64,000 nt of DNA from Pistricoccus aurantiacus (GTDB lineage Bacteria; Pseudomonadota; Gammaproteobacteria; Pseudomonadales; Halomonadaceae). The DNA lies in contig NZ_CP042382.1 in NCBI RefSeq assembly GCF_007954585.1, forward strand, positions 1,612,001-1,676,000. Reading direction: 5' to 3'. Below the pieces are notes generated by a model, which saw only the letters and a program-made list of their open reading frames with translations, had not been told where the DNA came from and made no database searches. Made by a program: the position numbers and the translations under genes. Positions 36,268-46,998 of the stretch are shown here, in pieces; positions within the stretch are counted from its first letter, which is position 1, and the number at the start of each line of letters is the position of its first letter.

Positions 36268-38088
36268 ATGACAACACTTCTCGCTGTGAACGCTTTTGGC
36301 GCTCTGGTGCTCATAGGCATCGTCTTTTCCATCCTGATCTCGCGTTCCCGCTGGGTTCTGCTTCCCGGCCTGCTGGGATTCGTCTACGTGCTGTTCTGGG
36401 GGGTCTGGCAGGTGGCGGACATGATGACCGGCGTGGGCATCAATCAGTCCGTGCTCTTTCATTTCTTCAGCGGCACCGAGGACGCGGACTATCGCCAGTT
36501 CTTGAAGGAGATCGTCGTGTTCGCCGGCTTCGTCACCCTGGCGGTGTTGGTGCTGGCGGGGTCCGTGGTCAAGGCTTGGCGAAATCGCGTCGCTGCCAAG
36601 CCCGTTTCCCTGACAAGCGGATTCCTTCCATCGCTGATCGGCTGCGGGGTGGTGATCGTCGGCTGGCTGATCTCGCCCTGGCACCTGAACCTGCTGGCGC
36701 TCAAGGATTCCTATGTCGCCCTCGACGCGGATCAGACCCGCAAGCTGCGCGCGCTGTACGACACCTCGCCGCGTCGAATCACCAGCGACAAGAACCTCGT
36801 CGTGCTGTATCTGGAAAGCGTGGAATCCACCTATTTCGATGAGCGCCTCTTTCCGGAACTGCTGCCGGCGCTGCGGGAGCGCCGCGGGGAATCGCTTCAC
36901 TTCTCCGGCATCGCCCAGACCCCGGGCACCGGCTGGACCATCGCCGGGCTGGTCAATACCCAGTGCGGGCTGCCCCTGGCGACTCCGGGGGCGGGAAACA
37001 ACGACATGGGCCGGGTGCGCTATTTTCTGCCCAAGGCCAAGTGCCTGGCGGAGCACCTTCAGGACAACGGCTTCCGGACGGTGTACATGGGCGGCGCTTC
37101 CGGCAAGTTCGCCGGCAAGGACCGCTTTCTGGAACAGCACGGCTTCGACGTGGTGCGAGACAAGGAATACTTCGGCACCTGGAAAGGCATGGCGGAAAGC
37201 GAATTCTCCGGCTGGGGTGCCTACGACGACGAGCTGCTGGAAGGGGTCTTCGATGAGTTCGTCACGCTATCGGAAAAGCAGGAGCCTTTCGCCCTGTTCG
37301 CTCTGACCATGGATACCCATCATCCGCATGGGCACATCTCGCCGAGCTGTCGCGGCGTGCGATACCGAGATGGCAAGCTGAAATCCTTGAACGCCCTGGC
37401 CTGCGCCGATCGGCTGGTCAGTCGCTTCATCGATCGGGTGAGGGCGTCGCCCTGGGCCGCCGATACCACTCTGGTGGTGCTTTCGGATCATCTGGCCATG
37501 GTCAACGACGCCACCCCGCTGATCGAGAAGGCGGCGCGGCGCGATAATCTGCTGATGGTCTTCGACAGCGATATCGCCCCCGGCGAGCGCCGGGTACAGG
37601 GCACCATGCTGGACGTGGGGCCGACCCTGCTGAGCCTGATGCGGGCGGACACCGCTGCCCTGGGGTTCGGTCGTTCGCTGCTCGAACCCGGACGCTCGAA
37701 TCAGGCCTATAGCCGCGACTATTTTGCCAGCGACGACGTCATGGAATACCTGAGCTTTTCACGAACCCTGTGGGACATGCCACAGGTGGTCGGACAAATC
37801 AGAAGCGATGGCGACAAGGGTATTCTGCTGGGGGGCAACCAGTTCGAGGCGCCGTTCTTTTCGGTACTCAACGAAAGCAACAAGGTGATCGAGCTGTATT
37901 TCTACAATTTCTCCCAGCACCTGGCGGACCTGCAGGAAGGCGTACGCTATCTCTATGCCCGGGAATGCGAAGAGGTGAAGAGCCCCAGTCCCGGCATCTG
38001 TCTGGTGGCGGGGTTGAAAGGGGTGGGTGAAAAGGTCTTTTCCTCCACGGAGCTCGTCGAGGGGGTTTCGGCGCTGGAGGCGTTTTGA
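36268..38088 (+). CDS. OpgB/MdoB-like phosphoglycerol transferase
   Basis: A 606-residue inner-membrane protein with four N-terminal helices and a periplasmic sulfatase/alkaline-phosphatase-fold domain. OpgB transfers phosphoglycerol from phosphatidylglycerol to osmoregulated periplasmic glucans. Matches to E. coli OpgB run through the catalytic domain: NLVVLYLESVESTYFDERLF, PGTGWTIAGLVNTQCGLPL (nucleophilic Thr region), FAGKDRFLEQHGFDVV, TMDTHHPHGHIS and VVLSDHLAM. It is shorter than E. coli OpgB (about 750), mainly after the catalytic domain. GGAGG lies 9 bases before the ATG. No opgGH is in the window, so the glucan substrate is inferred. Confidence 0.85.
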   Translation: MTTLLAVNAFGALVLIGIVFSILISRSRWVLLPGLLGFVYVLFWGVWQVADMMTGVGINQSVLFHFFSGTEDADYRQFLKEIVVFAGFVTLAVLVLAGSVVKAWRNRVAAKPVSLTSGFLPSLIGCGVVIVGWLISPWHLNLLALKDSYVALDADQTRKLRALYDTSPRRITSDKNLVVLYLESVESTYFDERLFPELLPALRERRGESLHFSGIAQTPGTGWTIAGLVNTQCGLPLATPGAGNNDMGRVRYFLPKAKCLAEHLQDNGFRTVYMGGASGKFAGKDRFLEQHGFDVVRDKEYFGTWKGMAESEFSGWGAYDDELLEGVFDEFVTLSEKQEPFALFALTMDTHHPHGHISPSCRGVRYRDGKLKSLNALACADRLVSRFIDRVRASPWAADTTLVVLSDHLAMVNDATPLIEKAARRDNLLMVFDSDIAPGERRVQGTMLDVGPTLLSLMRADTAALGFGRSLLEPGRSNQAYSRDYFASDDVMEYLSFSRTLWDMPQVVGQIRSDGDKGILLGGNQFEAPFFSVLNESNKVIELYFYNFSQHLADLQEGVRYLYARECEEVKSPSPGICLVAGLKGVGEKVFSSTELVEGVSALEAF

Positions 38089-38201
38089 TGTCCAATACGT
38101 TAAAAATTATTTGATGGAAAATATTTCCACGCAGCTTGCTTGAGGTCTTCCGGCATCGTATAAGGCTCACTGCAAACGCGCATTGGGTGGGAGTTCAAGC
38201 A

Positions 38202-38726
38202 ATGCATGAAGGGTTGAGTCTTCTTTACGTAGGGGCGGTGCTGGTGCTCAACGGCCTGTGGATGACAGGGCGTATCGAGGACCGGGAAATTCAGGTCATC
38301 AACTACTTCACCGGCGGGGTCAGCCTGGCCATCGCCGCCTATGCGGCATTCGGGCCCGGCGCGGACGCCAATAGCGTGCGTACCGCCGCTTTGACGCTGC
38401 TTTTCGCCTTCACCTATCTGTGGGTGGCCTTCAATCGTCGCAACGGCTGCAATGGTCGTGGCCTGGGCTATTTCTGCCTGTTTGTCTCCTTGACCGCGCT
38501 GCCTACGGGCTTGCTGCAATGGACCCAGGCGGATAGCCTGTGGGGCTGGTGGTCCACGGCCAACTGGCTGGCCTGGGCGATGCTCTGGCTCGGCTTCTAC
38601 CTGATGCTCTGTCATTGGCCTCGGCTGCAGCCCTGGATGGCCGGACTTTCCCTGGTGCAGGGCGTGTTCACCGCCTGGATTCCCGGCTATCTTCTGCTCA
38701 ACGGCTTGTTGCCCTTGGGAGGTTGA
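38202..38726 (+). CDS. AmiS/UreI-family amide or urea channel
   Basis: A 174-residue membrane protein with six helices, closely like Pseudomonas AmiS (171 residues): LLYVGAVLVLNGLWMTGRIE, ALTLLFAFTYLWVAFNRRNG, GLGYFCLFVSLTALPTG and [12 protein letters not shown]. Family members pass urea or short-chain amides. Here there is no amidase, urease or urea-cycle gene beside it, so its solute is unknown. GGGAG precedes the ATG at 38202; the longer frame to 38136 adds a non-family leader. The 3' end overlaps mscK tail to tail by 40 bases. Confidence 0.88.
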   Translation: MHEGLSLLYVGAVLVLNGLWMTGRIEDREIQVINYFTGGVSLAIAAYAAFGPGADANSVRTAALTLLFAFTYLWVAFNRRNGCNGRGLGYFCLFVSLTALPTGLLQWTQADSLWGWWSTANWLAWAMLWLGFYLMLCHWPRLQPWMAGLSLVQGVFTAWIPGYLLLNGLLPLGG

Positions 38727-41700
38727 TGCTGCTCCTCGTCTTCGTCCCTCTCTTCCGGCTGGGCCGCGGAAGATGACGAATCCTGCGAGAGATCCGTCGA
38801 TTCCCCCTTGGCAGGCTTCTGGGTATCGTGCAGCCAGACGTCCATCTGGTCGAACGCCACTCGTATGCCATGCTCCCGGAACAGCCCGTCGAGCTGGCGG
38901 TTGATTTCATCCGGGGCAAAGTAGCGATCGAAAAGATCGTTGACGTAGATATACAGATGAAAGTTGAACGCCGAGGGGCCGTAGCTCGAGCAGATCACCA
39001 TGGGAGCCGGGTCATCGAGCACCCGTTCGTTCTCCTTCGCCACCTGATGCAGCAGGTAGCGCACGGTTTCCAGGTCCGAGCCGTGGGCCACCCCATACTC
39101 CAAGGTGACCCGGGTCACGTTGTCCGACAGGGACCAGTTGGTCAGCTGCTCGGTCACGAAGGTCTTGTTGGGAATGATAATTTCCTTGCGGTCGAAATCC
39201 GTCATCGTCGTGGCGCGAATGCGAATACGGGTGATGGTGCCGTGCAGGTTGCCCAGGGTGATGGTGTCACCGATGCGAATCGGGCGCTCGAAAAGCAGAA
39301 TCAAGCCGGAGATGAAGTTGGCGAAGATCTCCTGCAGTCCGAACCCCAGGCCTACCCCCAGCGCCGCTACCAGCCACTGCAGCTTGTCCCAGGACACCCC
39401 CAGGGTGCCCAGGGCGGCGACGATGCCTACCCCGACGATGGTGTAGGAAAGCAGCGATGAAATGGCGTAGGCGCCGCCGGGTTTGAGGGTCAGGTGGGAA
39501 AGCACCATCACCTCCAGCAGCCCCGGCAGGTTGCGGGCCAGGCTCCAGGTAAGTACCACAACGAGCAGAGCGATGAGAATGTCCGCCAGGGTGATCGGCG
39601 TCTCGCTCAGGGTCTCGCCGATACCCTGGGTCGTCGACCACACCTTGATATGGTCGAAATAGGCCAGGGCCACGAGCAGATCCGACCAGATGACATACAG
39701 CACCAGAGTAAGCCCCAGGAACAGCAGCAGCTTGGCCAGCCGCAGGGACTGCTGATTGACCTGCTCGAGATCCAGGGGCGGTTCCTCGACCACCTCGCCG
39801 CCGGCATCGGCGCTCTCCTTGGCTCGGGCTTCCGACTGCGCCTTGGCGCGATGATAGGCAAGCCGCCTTGCCGCCACCGCCAGGCTGCGGACCACCGTGG
39901 CGGTGCCAAGCAGCCAAAGGCCGACGGCATACAGGCTGGTGATGAAACGTTCGACAAGTCGCAGCACGGTGTATTCATAGCCCAGCACCAGCATGACGCC
40001 CAGCACCAGAGGCGCAGCGGCCAGCGCCAGACCCAGGAGCACATGGAACAGCTTGATGCCGAAATAAGGTCGATGCGCCAGCACGAGCCGCGCCAGGGTG
40101 AGGCTCATGCCGATGAAGCCCGCCAGCATCGGCAGGAAGTACAGCGGACGCTCCGCCAGGAATAACCCTTCGCCTTTTATCAGGGCGCTGATCAGAAGCA
40201 CCGGGATCAGCGCAAGGCCGAGCTGGCCGAATAGGCGTCTCAGTTCCAGCACATAGTCCACCGGCCAGTGGAAATGATGCACGGCGACGCCGTTGGATAC
40301 GGTCAGCCGCCGCGCCAGGGCAACGGCGCCCCAGGCCAGGGCGAGCTGCAGCAGCGCATCGCCCCAGGCAAGCCCGGTACCGGTCTTGAGTCCGAGTCCC
40401 AGTGCCGCCAGGGCCAGAGGCCCCGGCGCGGCGATCAAGGCGTTGAGCAGAATCGCCCAGGGGGTGTGCATCTGGGTATCGCGCTTGAGGCGTCCGATCT
40501 GCTTGTGCAGTTTCAGCAGCCGCGCCCGGATGGCGCGGCGCCCCAGCAGCAGCCCCGCCGCAAGCACCAGCAAGGGAATTCCCCACAGCGCCTTGAGAGG
40601 CGGGGGCGTCAGCACGGCGTCGAGATCGTCATGCCACTTCGATCCGCTGATCTGCGCCAGAAAGGAGGCGGGCAATCGCTTCAACCAGGTCAGATTCAGC
40701 GGGGCGCGGTTGGGGAGCCAGAAAAGCCGCTCTTCGATGGTGGCGTTCAGGGTATCGACGGTGTCACTGATCTGGCGTTGATTCAGCTGGAGATCCACGG
40801 CAGTGGCCAGCAGCTCGCCGTAGGTCTGCTCCAGCTGGTTCATCAGACCGCGGCGGGAGCGATAGCTCTCCGCGAGAGTCTCGGTCAGTTCCGCGGAGGG
40901 TTCCAGCCCCGCCTCCTCGATACGCCTGTCCACCACAGGGTCGATATCGCTCAAGGCCTCGCGCTGGCGCTCCAGTTCGAACTGCCTGAGGCGAATGTCG
41001 GCGATCTTTTCCGACAGGTCTTCGACAAGGGTGACGTTCGGCAGTGCTCTGCGCTGCTCCCGCAGGATGCGCGACAGCAGCTGGTTGTCCCCCACCGCGT
41101 CGACCTGCTCATTGAGTACGCGCTGTATCTGGCGCGCGCGGTCGAGCCGGCTGCGCAGTTCGATATTGCTCCATTCGAAGGCGTTGTGGCGATCGATGGC
41201 CTTCACCAGCTCGACGCTCAGTGCCTGATTGTCCTGGCCTGCCTGCACGATCAGAGGGTTGGATGAGGAATCCGACGTTTCGAGATGCGCCGAGGCATCG
41301 ACGTTCTCCGCCAGCTGCTGCTGTCGCTGTTCCTCGAGAGCGTTCTGCATCAGCCGCAGACGCTTTTCGAGTCTTTCGATCGCGAGGCGCTGAATATCGC
41401 GACGCAGTTTGGCCAGTTCCTGGAGGCGGGTGTTGGCGGCAAGCTTCTGACGTTCCAGGGCGAGCTTGCCTTGCTCCATCGCCAGCTCTGTCTGCAGCTG
41501 CCAGACGTCGGAACTGTCTTGAACGTCCTGCTGCTTGTTGAGTTCGGTTCGAATCTCGTCGATACGCGTGAGGGTATCGCTGATCGCCGTCTGAACCCGT
41601 TCCGGCAGGGTTTGTGCCGCCACCAGCCGGGCATTGGTATCCGCGAGCCGATCCTGCTGCTTGCGTAGGCTATCCAGGGTCTCGCTGATGCGGGTGTCGA

Positions 41701-42103
41701 GCTCGGCGCTGGAAAGACCTCCGATGTCTTCCTTGTCCGGCTCCGCGCGACGACGGGCCTCCCGCAGCTCGTTGTCGAGACGGCGAATCTCCTCCGGTGC
41801 CTGCTGAAACCGCTTTTCGAGCTCGGCGCGCTGCTGCTTCAGCGTCTCGAGACTTTCCAGGTTGGCGAGGGCGGCGCGCAGTTCCTCGATTTCCTTTTCC
41901 TGCGCGGCTCCGGGCTTCTCTTCCTGGGTCAGCGGCTTCAGGCGCTGACTGATCTCTTCCCGCTGCGGCAGGCTGGCGTCGCCGTCGAGGACCGTGGTGG
42001 TTTCCTGAGCCAGCGCTCCGAACGATGCCAACATCCAGGGCAGCAGCAACAGCGCGCACCATCGCCTCCATGGATGCTTTCCTTTTCGTGCTACCATCGT
42101 CAT
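38687..42103 (-). CDS. mscK: MscK-type potassium-dependent mechanosensitive channel
   Basis: A 1,138-residue MscS-superfamily channel of the large KefA/MscK class (E. coli 1,120), which releases solutes on osmotic downshock. Signal peptide (about 1-32, ending FGALAQ); long periplasmic coiled-coil region (about 40-460) rich in Glu/Gln/Arg; a set of 8 or so membrane helices; then the MscS pore and beta domain near the C-terminus ([40 protein letters not shown]). The tail after about 1,090 is Ser/Glu-rich and low complexity. Divergent from radD with a 97-base gap. Confidence 0.93.
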   Translation of the reverse strand: MTMVARKGKHPWRRWCALLLLPWMLASFGALAQETTTVLDGDASLPQREEISQRLKPLTQEEKPGAAQEKEIEELRAALANLESLETLKQQRAELEKRFQQAPEEIRRLDNELREARRRAEPDKEDIGGLSSAELDTRISETLDSLRKQQDRLADTNARLVAAQTLPERVQTAISDTLTRIDEIRTELNKQQDVQDSSDVWQLQTELAMEQGKLALERQKLAANTRLQELAKLRRDIQRLAIERLEKRLRLMQNALEEQRQQQLAENVDASAHLETSDSSSNPLIVQAGQDNQALSVELVKAIDRHNAFEWSNIELRSRLDRARQIQRVLNEQVDAVGDNQLLSRILREQRRALPNVTLVEDLSEKIADIRLRQFELERQREALSDIDPVVDRRIEEAGLEPSAELTETLAESYRSRRGLMNQLEQTYGELLATAVDLQLNQRQISDTVDTLNATIEERLFWLPNRAPLNLTWLKRLPASFLAQISGSKWHDDLDAVLTPPPLKALWGIPLLVLAAGLLLGRRAIRARLLKLHKQIGRLKRDTQMHTPWAILLNALIAAPGPLALAALGLGLKTGTGLAWGDALLQLALAWGAVALARRLTVSNGVAVHHFHWPVDYVLELRRLFGQLGLALIPVLLISALIKGEGLFLAERPLYFLPMLAGFIGMSLTLARLVLAHRPYFGIKLFHVLLGLALAAAPLVLGVMLVLGYEYTVLRLVERFITSLYAVGLWLLGTATVVRSLAVAARRLAYHRAKAQSEARAKESADAGGEVVEEPPLDLEQVNQQSLRLAKLLLFLGLTLVLYVIWSDLLVALAYFDHIKVWSTTQGIGETLSETPITLADILIALLVVVLTWSLARNLPGLLEVMVLSHLTLKPGGAYAISSLLSYTIVGVGIVAALGTLGVSWDKLQWLVAALGVGLGFGLQEIFANFISGLILLFERPIRIGDTITLGNLHGTITRIRIRATTMTDFDRKEIIIPNKTFVTEQLTNWSLSDNVTRVTLEYGVAHGSDLETVRYLLHQVAKENERVLDDPAPMVICSSYGPSAFNFHLYIYVNDLFDRYFAPDEINRQLDGLFREHGIRVAFDQMDVWLHDTQKPAKGESTDLSQDSSSSAAQPEERDEDEEQHQPPKGNKPLSRR

Positions 42104-42200
42104 CCTTGCAAACTCTTCCGCGAAATCGCTAGCGGATTGTGCTGCTCCGCTCCTGCCTTGGCAACGGCTCCATCCGACGAACTCGTTTCTTGACGCTTCA

Positions 42201-44105
42201 TTGCCCGTTATGACCTCGATACTCTCGCCTGCTCTCGCTGCGGTTCCTTCCTTGCGCCCTTATCAGCGCCAGGCGGTCGCCCGCGTGATCGAGCATTTCA
42301 AGGCCGGCAGTGAGCCGGCGGTGGTGGTGTTGCCTACCGGCAGCGGCAAGTCCCTGCTGATCGCGGAGCTGGCCCGGCTGGCTCGCGGTCGGGTGCTGGT
42401 GTTGGCTCACGTGCGGGAGCTGGTGGAACAGAATCATGCCAAGTATCAGGCCTACGGGCTCCAGGCGGATATCTTCAGCGCCGGACTCAAGCGCAAGGAA
42501 AGCGCCCGCCAGGTGGTGTTCGGCTCCGTGCAGTCCGTGGTGCGCAACCTGGACGCCTTTTCCAGCGGCGATTTCAGTCTGCTGGTGATCGACGAATGCC
42601 ACCGGGTGTCGCCGGAGGAGGACAGCGGCTACCGGCAGGTGATTGCCACCCTGCGTCGGGCCAATCCGCGTCTCAAGATTCTCGGCCTGACCGCGACGCC
42701 TTACCGCCTGGGTCAGGGCTTTATCTATCACCGCCACTATCACGGCATGGTGCGGGGTGAGTCCGATGCCTTCTTCCGGGACTGCGTGTTCGAGCAGCCG
42801 CTGCGGCTGATGGTCAAGCAGGGCTATCTGGCGCCGCCGGTATGTCGGGACGCGGCGGTCTTTATTGAAGGCGAGCGGTTGCGCTACGACTTTTCCAACC
42901 TGAAGCCCGCCCGGAGCGGACTGTTCAGCGAGGCGGAGCTTAACCGGGTGGTGGCGGGGCACCGGGCGACCCCGGCGATCATCGAGGAGGTCATCGCTTA
43001 CGCCCGCACTCGCCGAGCGGTGATGGTCTTCGCCGCCAGCGTCGCGCATGCGGAGGAAATCCTAGGCTATCTACCGCCAGACGAGGCGGCGCTGATCACC
43101 GGCGTCACGCCCTCCCAGGATCGCACCCGGCTGATCGACGCCTTCAAGGGCGGCGAGCTCAAGTACCTTGTCAACGTGGCGGTGCTGACCACCGGCTTCG
43201 ACGCGCCCCAGGTGGATCTGATCGCCATTCTGCGGCCCACGGAATCCGTGGGGCTCTATCAGCAGATCGTCGGTCGCGGACTGCGCCTGGCACCAAACAA
43301 GCAGGACTGCCTGGTGCTGGACTACGCCGGCAACCCCTGGGATCTCTATGCCCCGGAAGTGGGCTCGCCAAAACCGGACAGCGACAGCGAACCGGTGCAG
43401 GTGGAATGCCCGGAGTGCGGCCACGCCAACCTGTTCTGGGGCAAACGCGATGGCGAGGTCGTCATCGAGCATTTCGGCCGCCGCTGTCAGGGGCTGATCG
43501 AAGAAAAGAGCGATGGCGCGGCTTCGGGCGCCTGTAAAAAGCCAGGCGCGGTTTCGGGCGCCGATAAAAAGCCTGGCGCGGGGTCGGACGCCTATAAACA
43601 ATGCGAATTTCGTTTTCGCTTCAAGACCTGCGAGCAGTGCGGCACCCAGAACGATATCGCCGCCCGGCGCTGCCATGGCTGTCAGACGCTATTGGTGGAC
43701 GCTGACGACAAGCTGAAGGAGGCGCTGAAACTCAAGGACGCCCGGGTGCTGCGGGTCAGCGGCATGCAGCTCGAGGCCACCGTGAACGGCCGCGGCCTGG
43801 CTCGACTCAAGGTGACCTATCACGACGAAGACGGCGCCACCCTCACGGAATGGCTCGCCCTGGAAACCCCTGCCCAGCGCGGCGCCTTCCAGGCGGTATT
43901 TCTGCGGGATCACCTGCGCGCCCCGGGCACAGGCTGGCAGCCCACGTCTCCCCAGGCGGTGATCGATGAGCAGCGCCGCCTGCGGCCGCCGGATTTCGTC
44001 GTCGGACGGCGGGTCGGTCGTCACTGGCAGGTACGCAGCAAACTCTTCGACTACACCGGGCGCCATCGCAAGGCCGCGGCGGCGGGACCGGAAAGCATCG
44101 AGTGA
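42201..44105 (+). CDS. radD: RadD/YejH-like superfamily 2 helicase
   Basis: A 634-residue DEAD/DEAH-box helicase with a C-terminal zinc region like E. coli RadD (586), a repair protein acting with RecA. Walker [11 protein letters not shown] (about residue 42-51), DECH in [11 protein letters not shown], motif [13 protein letters not shown], and motif [15 protein letters not shown]. The zinc module has CPECGH (about 405) and CEQCGTQND ... CHGC (about 475-500). Between these cysteine pairs lies an insertion of three 10-residue repeats ([10 protein letters not shown] type). A possible alternative start four codons later (MTSILS) cannot be excluded. Confidence 0.9.
   Translation: MPVMTSILSPALAAVPSLRPYQRQAVARVIEHFKAGSEPAVVVLPTGSGKSLLIAELARLARGRVLVLAHVRELVEQNHAKYQAYGLQADIFSAGLKRKESARQVVFGSVQSVVRNLDAFSSGDFSLLVIDECHRVSPEEDSGYRQVIATLRRANPRLKILGLTATPYRLGQGFIYHRHYHGMVRGESDAFFRDCVFEQPLRLMVKQGYLAPPVCRDAAVFIEGERLRYDFSNLKPARSGLFSEAELNRVVAGHRATPAIIEEVIAYARTRRAVMVFAASVAHAEEILGYLPPDEAALITGVTPSQDRTRLIDAFKGGELKYLVNVAVLTTGFDAPQVDLIAILRPTESVGLYQQIVGRGLRLAPNKQDCLVLDYAGNPWDLYAPEVGSPKPDSDSEPVQVECPECGHANLFWGKRDGEVVIEHFGRRCQGLIEEKSDGAASGACKKPGAVSGADKKPGAGSDAYKQCEFRFRFKTCEQCGTQNDIAARRCHGCQTLLVDADDKLKEALKLKDARVLRVSGMQLEATVNGRGLARLKVTYHDEDGATLTEWLALETPAQRGAFQAVFLRDHLRAPGTGWQPTSPQAVIDEQRRLRPPDFVVGRRVGRHWQVRSKLFDYTGRHRKAAAAGPESIE
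43516..43605 (+). repeat. Three 30-bp tandem repeats inside radD
   Basis: Units at 43516-43545, 43546-43575 and 43576-43605, starting GCGCGGCTTCGGGCGCC, GCGCGGTTTCGGGCGCC and GCGCGGGGTCGGACGCC, the third more diverged. In-frame, each adds about 10 residues. The joint between units 1 and 2 is itself an inverted repeat (GCGCCTG-N8-CAGGCGC). Confidence 0.9.
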
Positions 44106-44192
44106 CTTACCTTTCCGGTCCAGGTATTGCTAGACTGCGCCCTGAACGATCGACAATACGCACTTGATGACCGATTCAAGGCAAGGACTGGC

Positions 44193-45032
44193 GTGAGCGA
44201 GACCCTGGAAACCACTCCCCCCGCAACCGAGCAGGCCGAGATACTGGCCCGGCTGTTCGATAAGCCCATCACCGAGCTGCCGCAGGATCTGTACATTCCC
44301 CCGGAAGCCCTCAGGGTGTTTCTCGAAGCCTTCGAGGGGCCGCTGGATCTGCTGCTGTATCTGATTCGTCGTCAGAACCTGGATATCCTGGCCATCGACG
44401 TGGCGGCGATCACCCGTCAGTACATCGAATACGTGGAACTGATGAAGGCCTTGGAGATCGAGCTGGCCGGGGAGTATCTGCTGATGGCAGCGATGCTGGC
44501 GGAGATCAAGTCGCGCACCCTGCTGCCTCGCCCGCCCAGGGCGGAGGACGAAGAAGAGGAGGGCGATCCCCGGGCGGAGCTGATTCGTCGTCTGCAGGAA
44601 TACGAGCGGCTCAAGCAGGCGGCGGAAACCCTGGCGGAACTTCCTCGGGCCGGGCGAGACTGGTTTACCGCCCAGGCGGGGCTTCCTGCGCTGGAAACCC
44701 GGATCACTCATCCGGAAGTCGGTCTGAACGAGCTGTTGGGGGCCTTGGCGGGGCTGCTGCGCCAGGCGGAGCTGGTACAGGATCACCGGATCAGCCGCGA
44801 AGGCCTTTCCACCCGGGAGCGCATGCTGAGCATCCTGGAACGTCTTGAAGGCGGGCGCTACGTGCCCTTCACGGCGCTGTTCTCCTTGGAGGAAGGGCGC
44901 GCCGGGGTGGTGGTGACCTTCATGGCGATCCTCGAACTGGCCAAGGAGTCGCTGATCGAGATCGTGCAGAACGCGCCCCTGTCGCCGATTCACCTGCGGG
45001 CCCGGGCGCCGGTGGCGGACTCGGATCCATGA
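44193..45032 (+). CDS. scpA: Segregation and condensation protein A
   Basis: A 279-residue kleisin of the bacterial SMC complex, which compacts and separates chromosomes. The N-terminal domain contains FLEAFEGPLDLLLYLIRRQN, a ScpA signature, and the SMC-head-binding AGEYLLMAAMLAEIKSRTLL. The C-terminal winged helix ends VVVTFMAILELAKESLIEI. An acidic linker (EDEEEEGD) lies between. The start is GTG 44193 with AAGGA 6 bases upstream; the frame is open to 44127 but with no sensible start. Its stop overlaps the scpB start as ATGA. The SMC partner is not in the window. Confidence 0.93.
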   Translation: MSETLETTPPATEQAEILARLFDKPITELPQDLYIPPEALRVFLEAFEGPLDLLLYLIRRQNLDILAIDVAAITRQYIEYVELMKALEIELAGEYLLMAAMLAEIKSRTLLPRPPRAEDEEEEGDPRAELIRRLQEYERLKQAAETLAELPRAGRDWFTAQAGLPALETRITHPEVGLNELLGALAGLLRQAELVQDHRISREGLSTRERMLSILERLEGGRYVPFTALFSLEEGRAGVVVTFMAILELAKESLIEIVQNAPLSPIHLRARAPVADSDP

Positions 45033-45823
45033 ATTCCTTCGACGATCTCTTCACCCATCGCCTCGAGGATATCCTCGAGGCGGCGCTGCTGGCCGCCGGC
45101 GAACCCCTGGCGCTGGAGCGCTTCGAGAGCCTGTTCGACGAGCACGAACTGCCGCCGCGCGCGGCGCTGCGCAGCGCCCTGGCAAGGCTTGAGGAGCGGC
45201 ACGACAGCGGGGCCTTGGAGCTGATCGAAACTGCTTCCGGCTTTCAGCTGCGCATTCGGCAGCGTTTGTCTCCCTGGGTATCCCGGCTGTGGGAAGCGAA
45301 ACCTCAGCGCTATTCCCGGGCGCTGCTGGAAACCCTGGCCTTGATCGCCTATCGCCAGCCGGTGACTCGCAGTGATATCGAGGAAATACGCGGGGTAGCG
45401 GTCAGTACCTCGATCATGCGCACCCTGCTGGAGCGCCAGTGGATTCGCGTGGTGGGCCAGCGGGACGTGCCGGGGCGTCCTTCCGTCTATGCCACCACCC
45501 GCCAGTTCCTGGACGATTTCGGCCTCAAGACCCTGGACGGCCTGCCGCCGATGCACGAACTCAAGGCGTTCACCCAGGAACCGGCGCCATCGGCGACCCT
45601 GCCTCTCGCGCTGAGCGACAATACCGTTGACGAGACGTCGCCTTCCGATCAGCCCGACGGGTCGGAAATGAATTCGCCTGACGTCGAGCCGCCAAAAACC
45701 CAGCAGGCAGGACTCAGCTTCGCGGATCTGGAAGCGCGTCTGGCGGAGCGCCACAGAGCGCAGGCCAGCGACGAGGATTCGCCCACTTCAACGTATTCAA
45801 CCAACAAGAGTCCGGATTCATGA
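45029..45823 (+). CDS. scpB: Segregation and condensation protein B
   Basis: A 264-residue ScpB with two winged-helix domains: [20 protein letters not shown] starts the first and [20 protein letters not shown], a strong signature, starts the second (about residue 95). [20 protein letters not shown] closes the core. The last 80 residues are a low-complexity extension beyond the usual family end. ATGA overlaps on both sides couple it to scpA and rluB. Confidence 0.93.
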   Translation: MNSFDDLFTHRLEDILEAALLAAGEPLALERFESLFDEHELPPRAALRSALARLEERHDSGALELIETASGFQLRIRQRLSPWVSRLWEAKPQRYSRALLETLALIAYRQPVTRSDIEEIRGVAVSTSIMRTLLERQWIRVVGQRDVPGRPSVYATTRQFLDDFGLKTLDGLPPMHELKAFTQEPAPSATLPLALSDNTVDETSPSDQPDGSEMNSPDVEPPKTQQAGLSFADLEARLAERHRAQASDEDSPTSTYSTNKSPDS

Positions 45824-46674
45824 CGACTACCAGCGAAAAACTGCAGAAAGTACTGGCGCGGGCCGGCCTCGGTTCCCGCCGGGAGATGGAGACCGCCATC
45901 AGCGACGGCCGGGTCAAGGTCAACGGCCGCCTCGCCACCCTGGGGGACCGCATCGAGATTCGCGACAGTGTCACTTTCGACGGTCGTCCGGTGACGCTGA
46001 AAGCGGCGGATGACACGCCGCGCCGGGTATTGATGTACAACAAGCCGGAAGGCGAGCTGTGCACCCGCAAGGACCCGGAAGGACGGCGCACGGTATTCGA
46101 GCGTCTGCCCCGGCTCAAGGGCGAGCGCTGGATCGCCATCGGCCGGCTGGACATCAACACCAGCGGGCTCTTGCTGTTCACCACGGACGGCGAGCTGGCC
46201 AATCGCCTGATGCATCCTTCCACGGAAATCGAGCGGGAATACGCGGTGCGGGTCATGGGCGAGGTCAAGCGCGAGCACGTGCTGGCCATGGTCGAGGGCG
46301 TGATGCTGGAAGACGGCCCGGCGCGCTTCAGCGACGTGCAGGAGTTCGGCGGCGAAGGCATCAACACCTGGTTCCACGTGGTGATAATGGAAGGGCGCAA
46401 CCGGGAGGTGCGTCGGCTGTGGGAGTCGCAGGGGTTGACCGTCAGTCGCCTCAAGCGGGTGCGCTACGGCAGCGTCTTCCTCGACAAGCGCGCCAAGGCC
46501 GGCGAATGGACCGAGCTGACTCAGGAAGAGGTGGACGGCCTGGCGGAACTGGCTCAGCTGCCCAGGCGCAAGGTGCCGGATCTGACGCCGGATGAGAAGA
46601 ATCGCTGGAGCCGTGACAAGCGCAAGCGCAAACCGGTGCAAGGGCTGCGTCGCCCCAGGCCGTCGCGCCGATGA
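45820..46674 (+). CDS. rluB: 23S rRNA pseudouridine(2605) synthase RluB
   Basis: A 284-residue RsuA-family pseudouridine synthase. The S4 RNA-binding domain spans about 6-50 ([20 protein letters not shown]). The catalytic Asp is in [24 protein letters not shown]-like [16 protein letters not shown] and [13 protein letters not shown] complete the signature. A basic Arg/Lys tail ends the protein. ATGA overlap with scpB; scpA-scpB-rluB is a conserved operon. RluE/RluF relatives are possible, but the context favours RluB. Confidence 0.93.
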   Translation: MTTTSEKLQKVLARAGLGSRREMETAISDGRVKVNGRLATLGDRIEIRDSVTFDGRPVTLKAADDTPRRVLMYNKPEGELCTRKDPEGRRTVFERLPRLKGERWIAIGRLDINTSGLLLFTTDGELANRLMHPSTEIEREYAVRVMGEVKREHVLAMVEGVMLEDGPARFSDVQEFGGEGINTWFHVVIMEGRNREVRRLWESQGLTVSRLKRVRYGSVFLDKRAKAGEWTELTQEEVDGLAELAQLPRRKVPDLTPDEKNRWSRDKRKRKPVQGLRRPRPSRR

Positions 46675-46698
46675 CCGCAAAAAAACCCTTGTCAGGGC

Positions 46699-46727
46699 TT
46701 GTCAGATCAGGATCTTGCCATTACCAT
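46699..46727 (+). promoter_or_regulatory. Candidate sigma-70 promoter of the tRNA-Lys pair
   Basis: TTGTCA and TACCAT separated by 17 bases, followed by a GC-rich discriminator (TTGCGCCCTG), place the start of transcription near 46734, just before the first tRNA. GC-rich discriminators are typical of stringently controlled stable-RNA promoters. Confidence 0.5.
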
Positions 46728-46741
46728 TTGCGCCCTGTCGG

Positions 46742-46817
46742 GGGTCGTTAGCTCAGTTGGTAGAGCAGTTGGCTTTTAACCAATTGGTCGTAGGTTCGAA
46801 TCCTACACGACCCACCA
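46742..46817 (+). tRNA. tRNA-Lys (anticodon TTT), copy 1
   Basis: A 76-base gene with CCA encoded. Acceptor GGGTCGT/ACGACCC, D arm GCTC-AGTTGGTA-GAGC, anticodon loop CTTTTAA with TTT, T loop TTCGAAT. Close to E. coli tRNA-Lys. First of two identical genes 64 bases apart. Confidence 0.97.
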
Positions 46818-46881
46818 TTCCTTCCTCGGTACTTCACCCCATGAACGACCGCCGGCAGGATGCCATCGACAATCCCGCAAC

Positions 46882-46957
46882 GGGTCGTTAGCTCAGTTGG
46901 TAGAGCAGTTGGCTTTTAACCAATTGGTCGTAGGTTCGAATCCTACACGACCCACCA
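46882..46957 (+). tRNA. tRNA-Lys (anticodon TTT), copy 2
   Basis: Identical to the first copy over all 76 bases, including CCA. It is probably processed from the same transcript; a strong terminator follows after 8 bases. Confidence 0.97.
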
Positions 46958-46965
46958 GCTTCCAG

Positions 46966-46998
46966 CGCCCTCGCATCCCACGGATGCGGGGGCGTTTT
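46966..46998 (+). terminator. Rho-independent terminator of the tRNA-Lys operon
   Basis: CGCCCTCGCATCC, loop CAC, GGATGCGGGGGCG: a 13-bp stem with a single G-T wobble, then TTTT. Confidence 0.92.
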
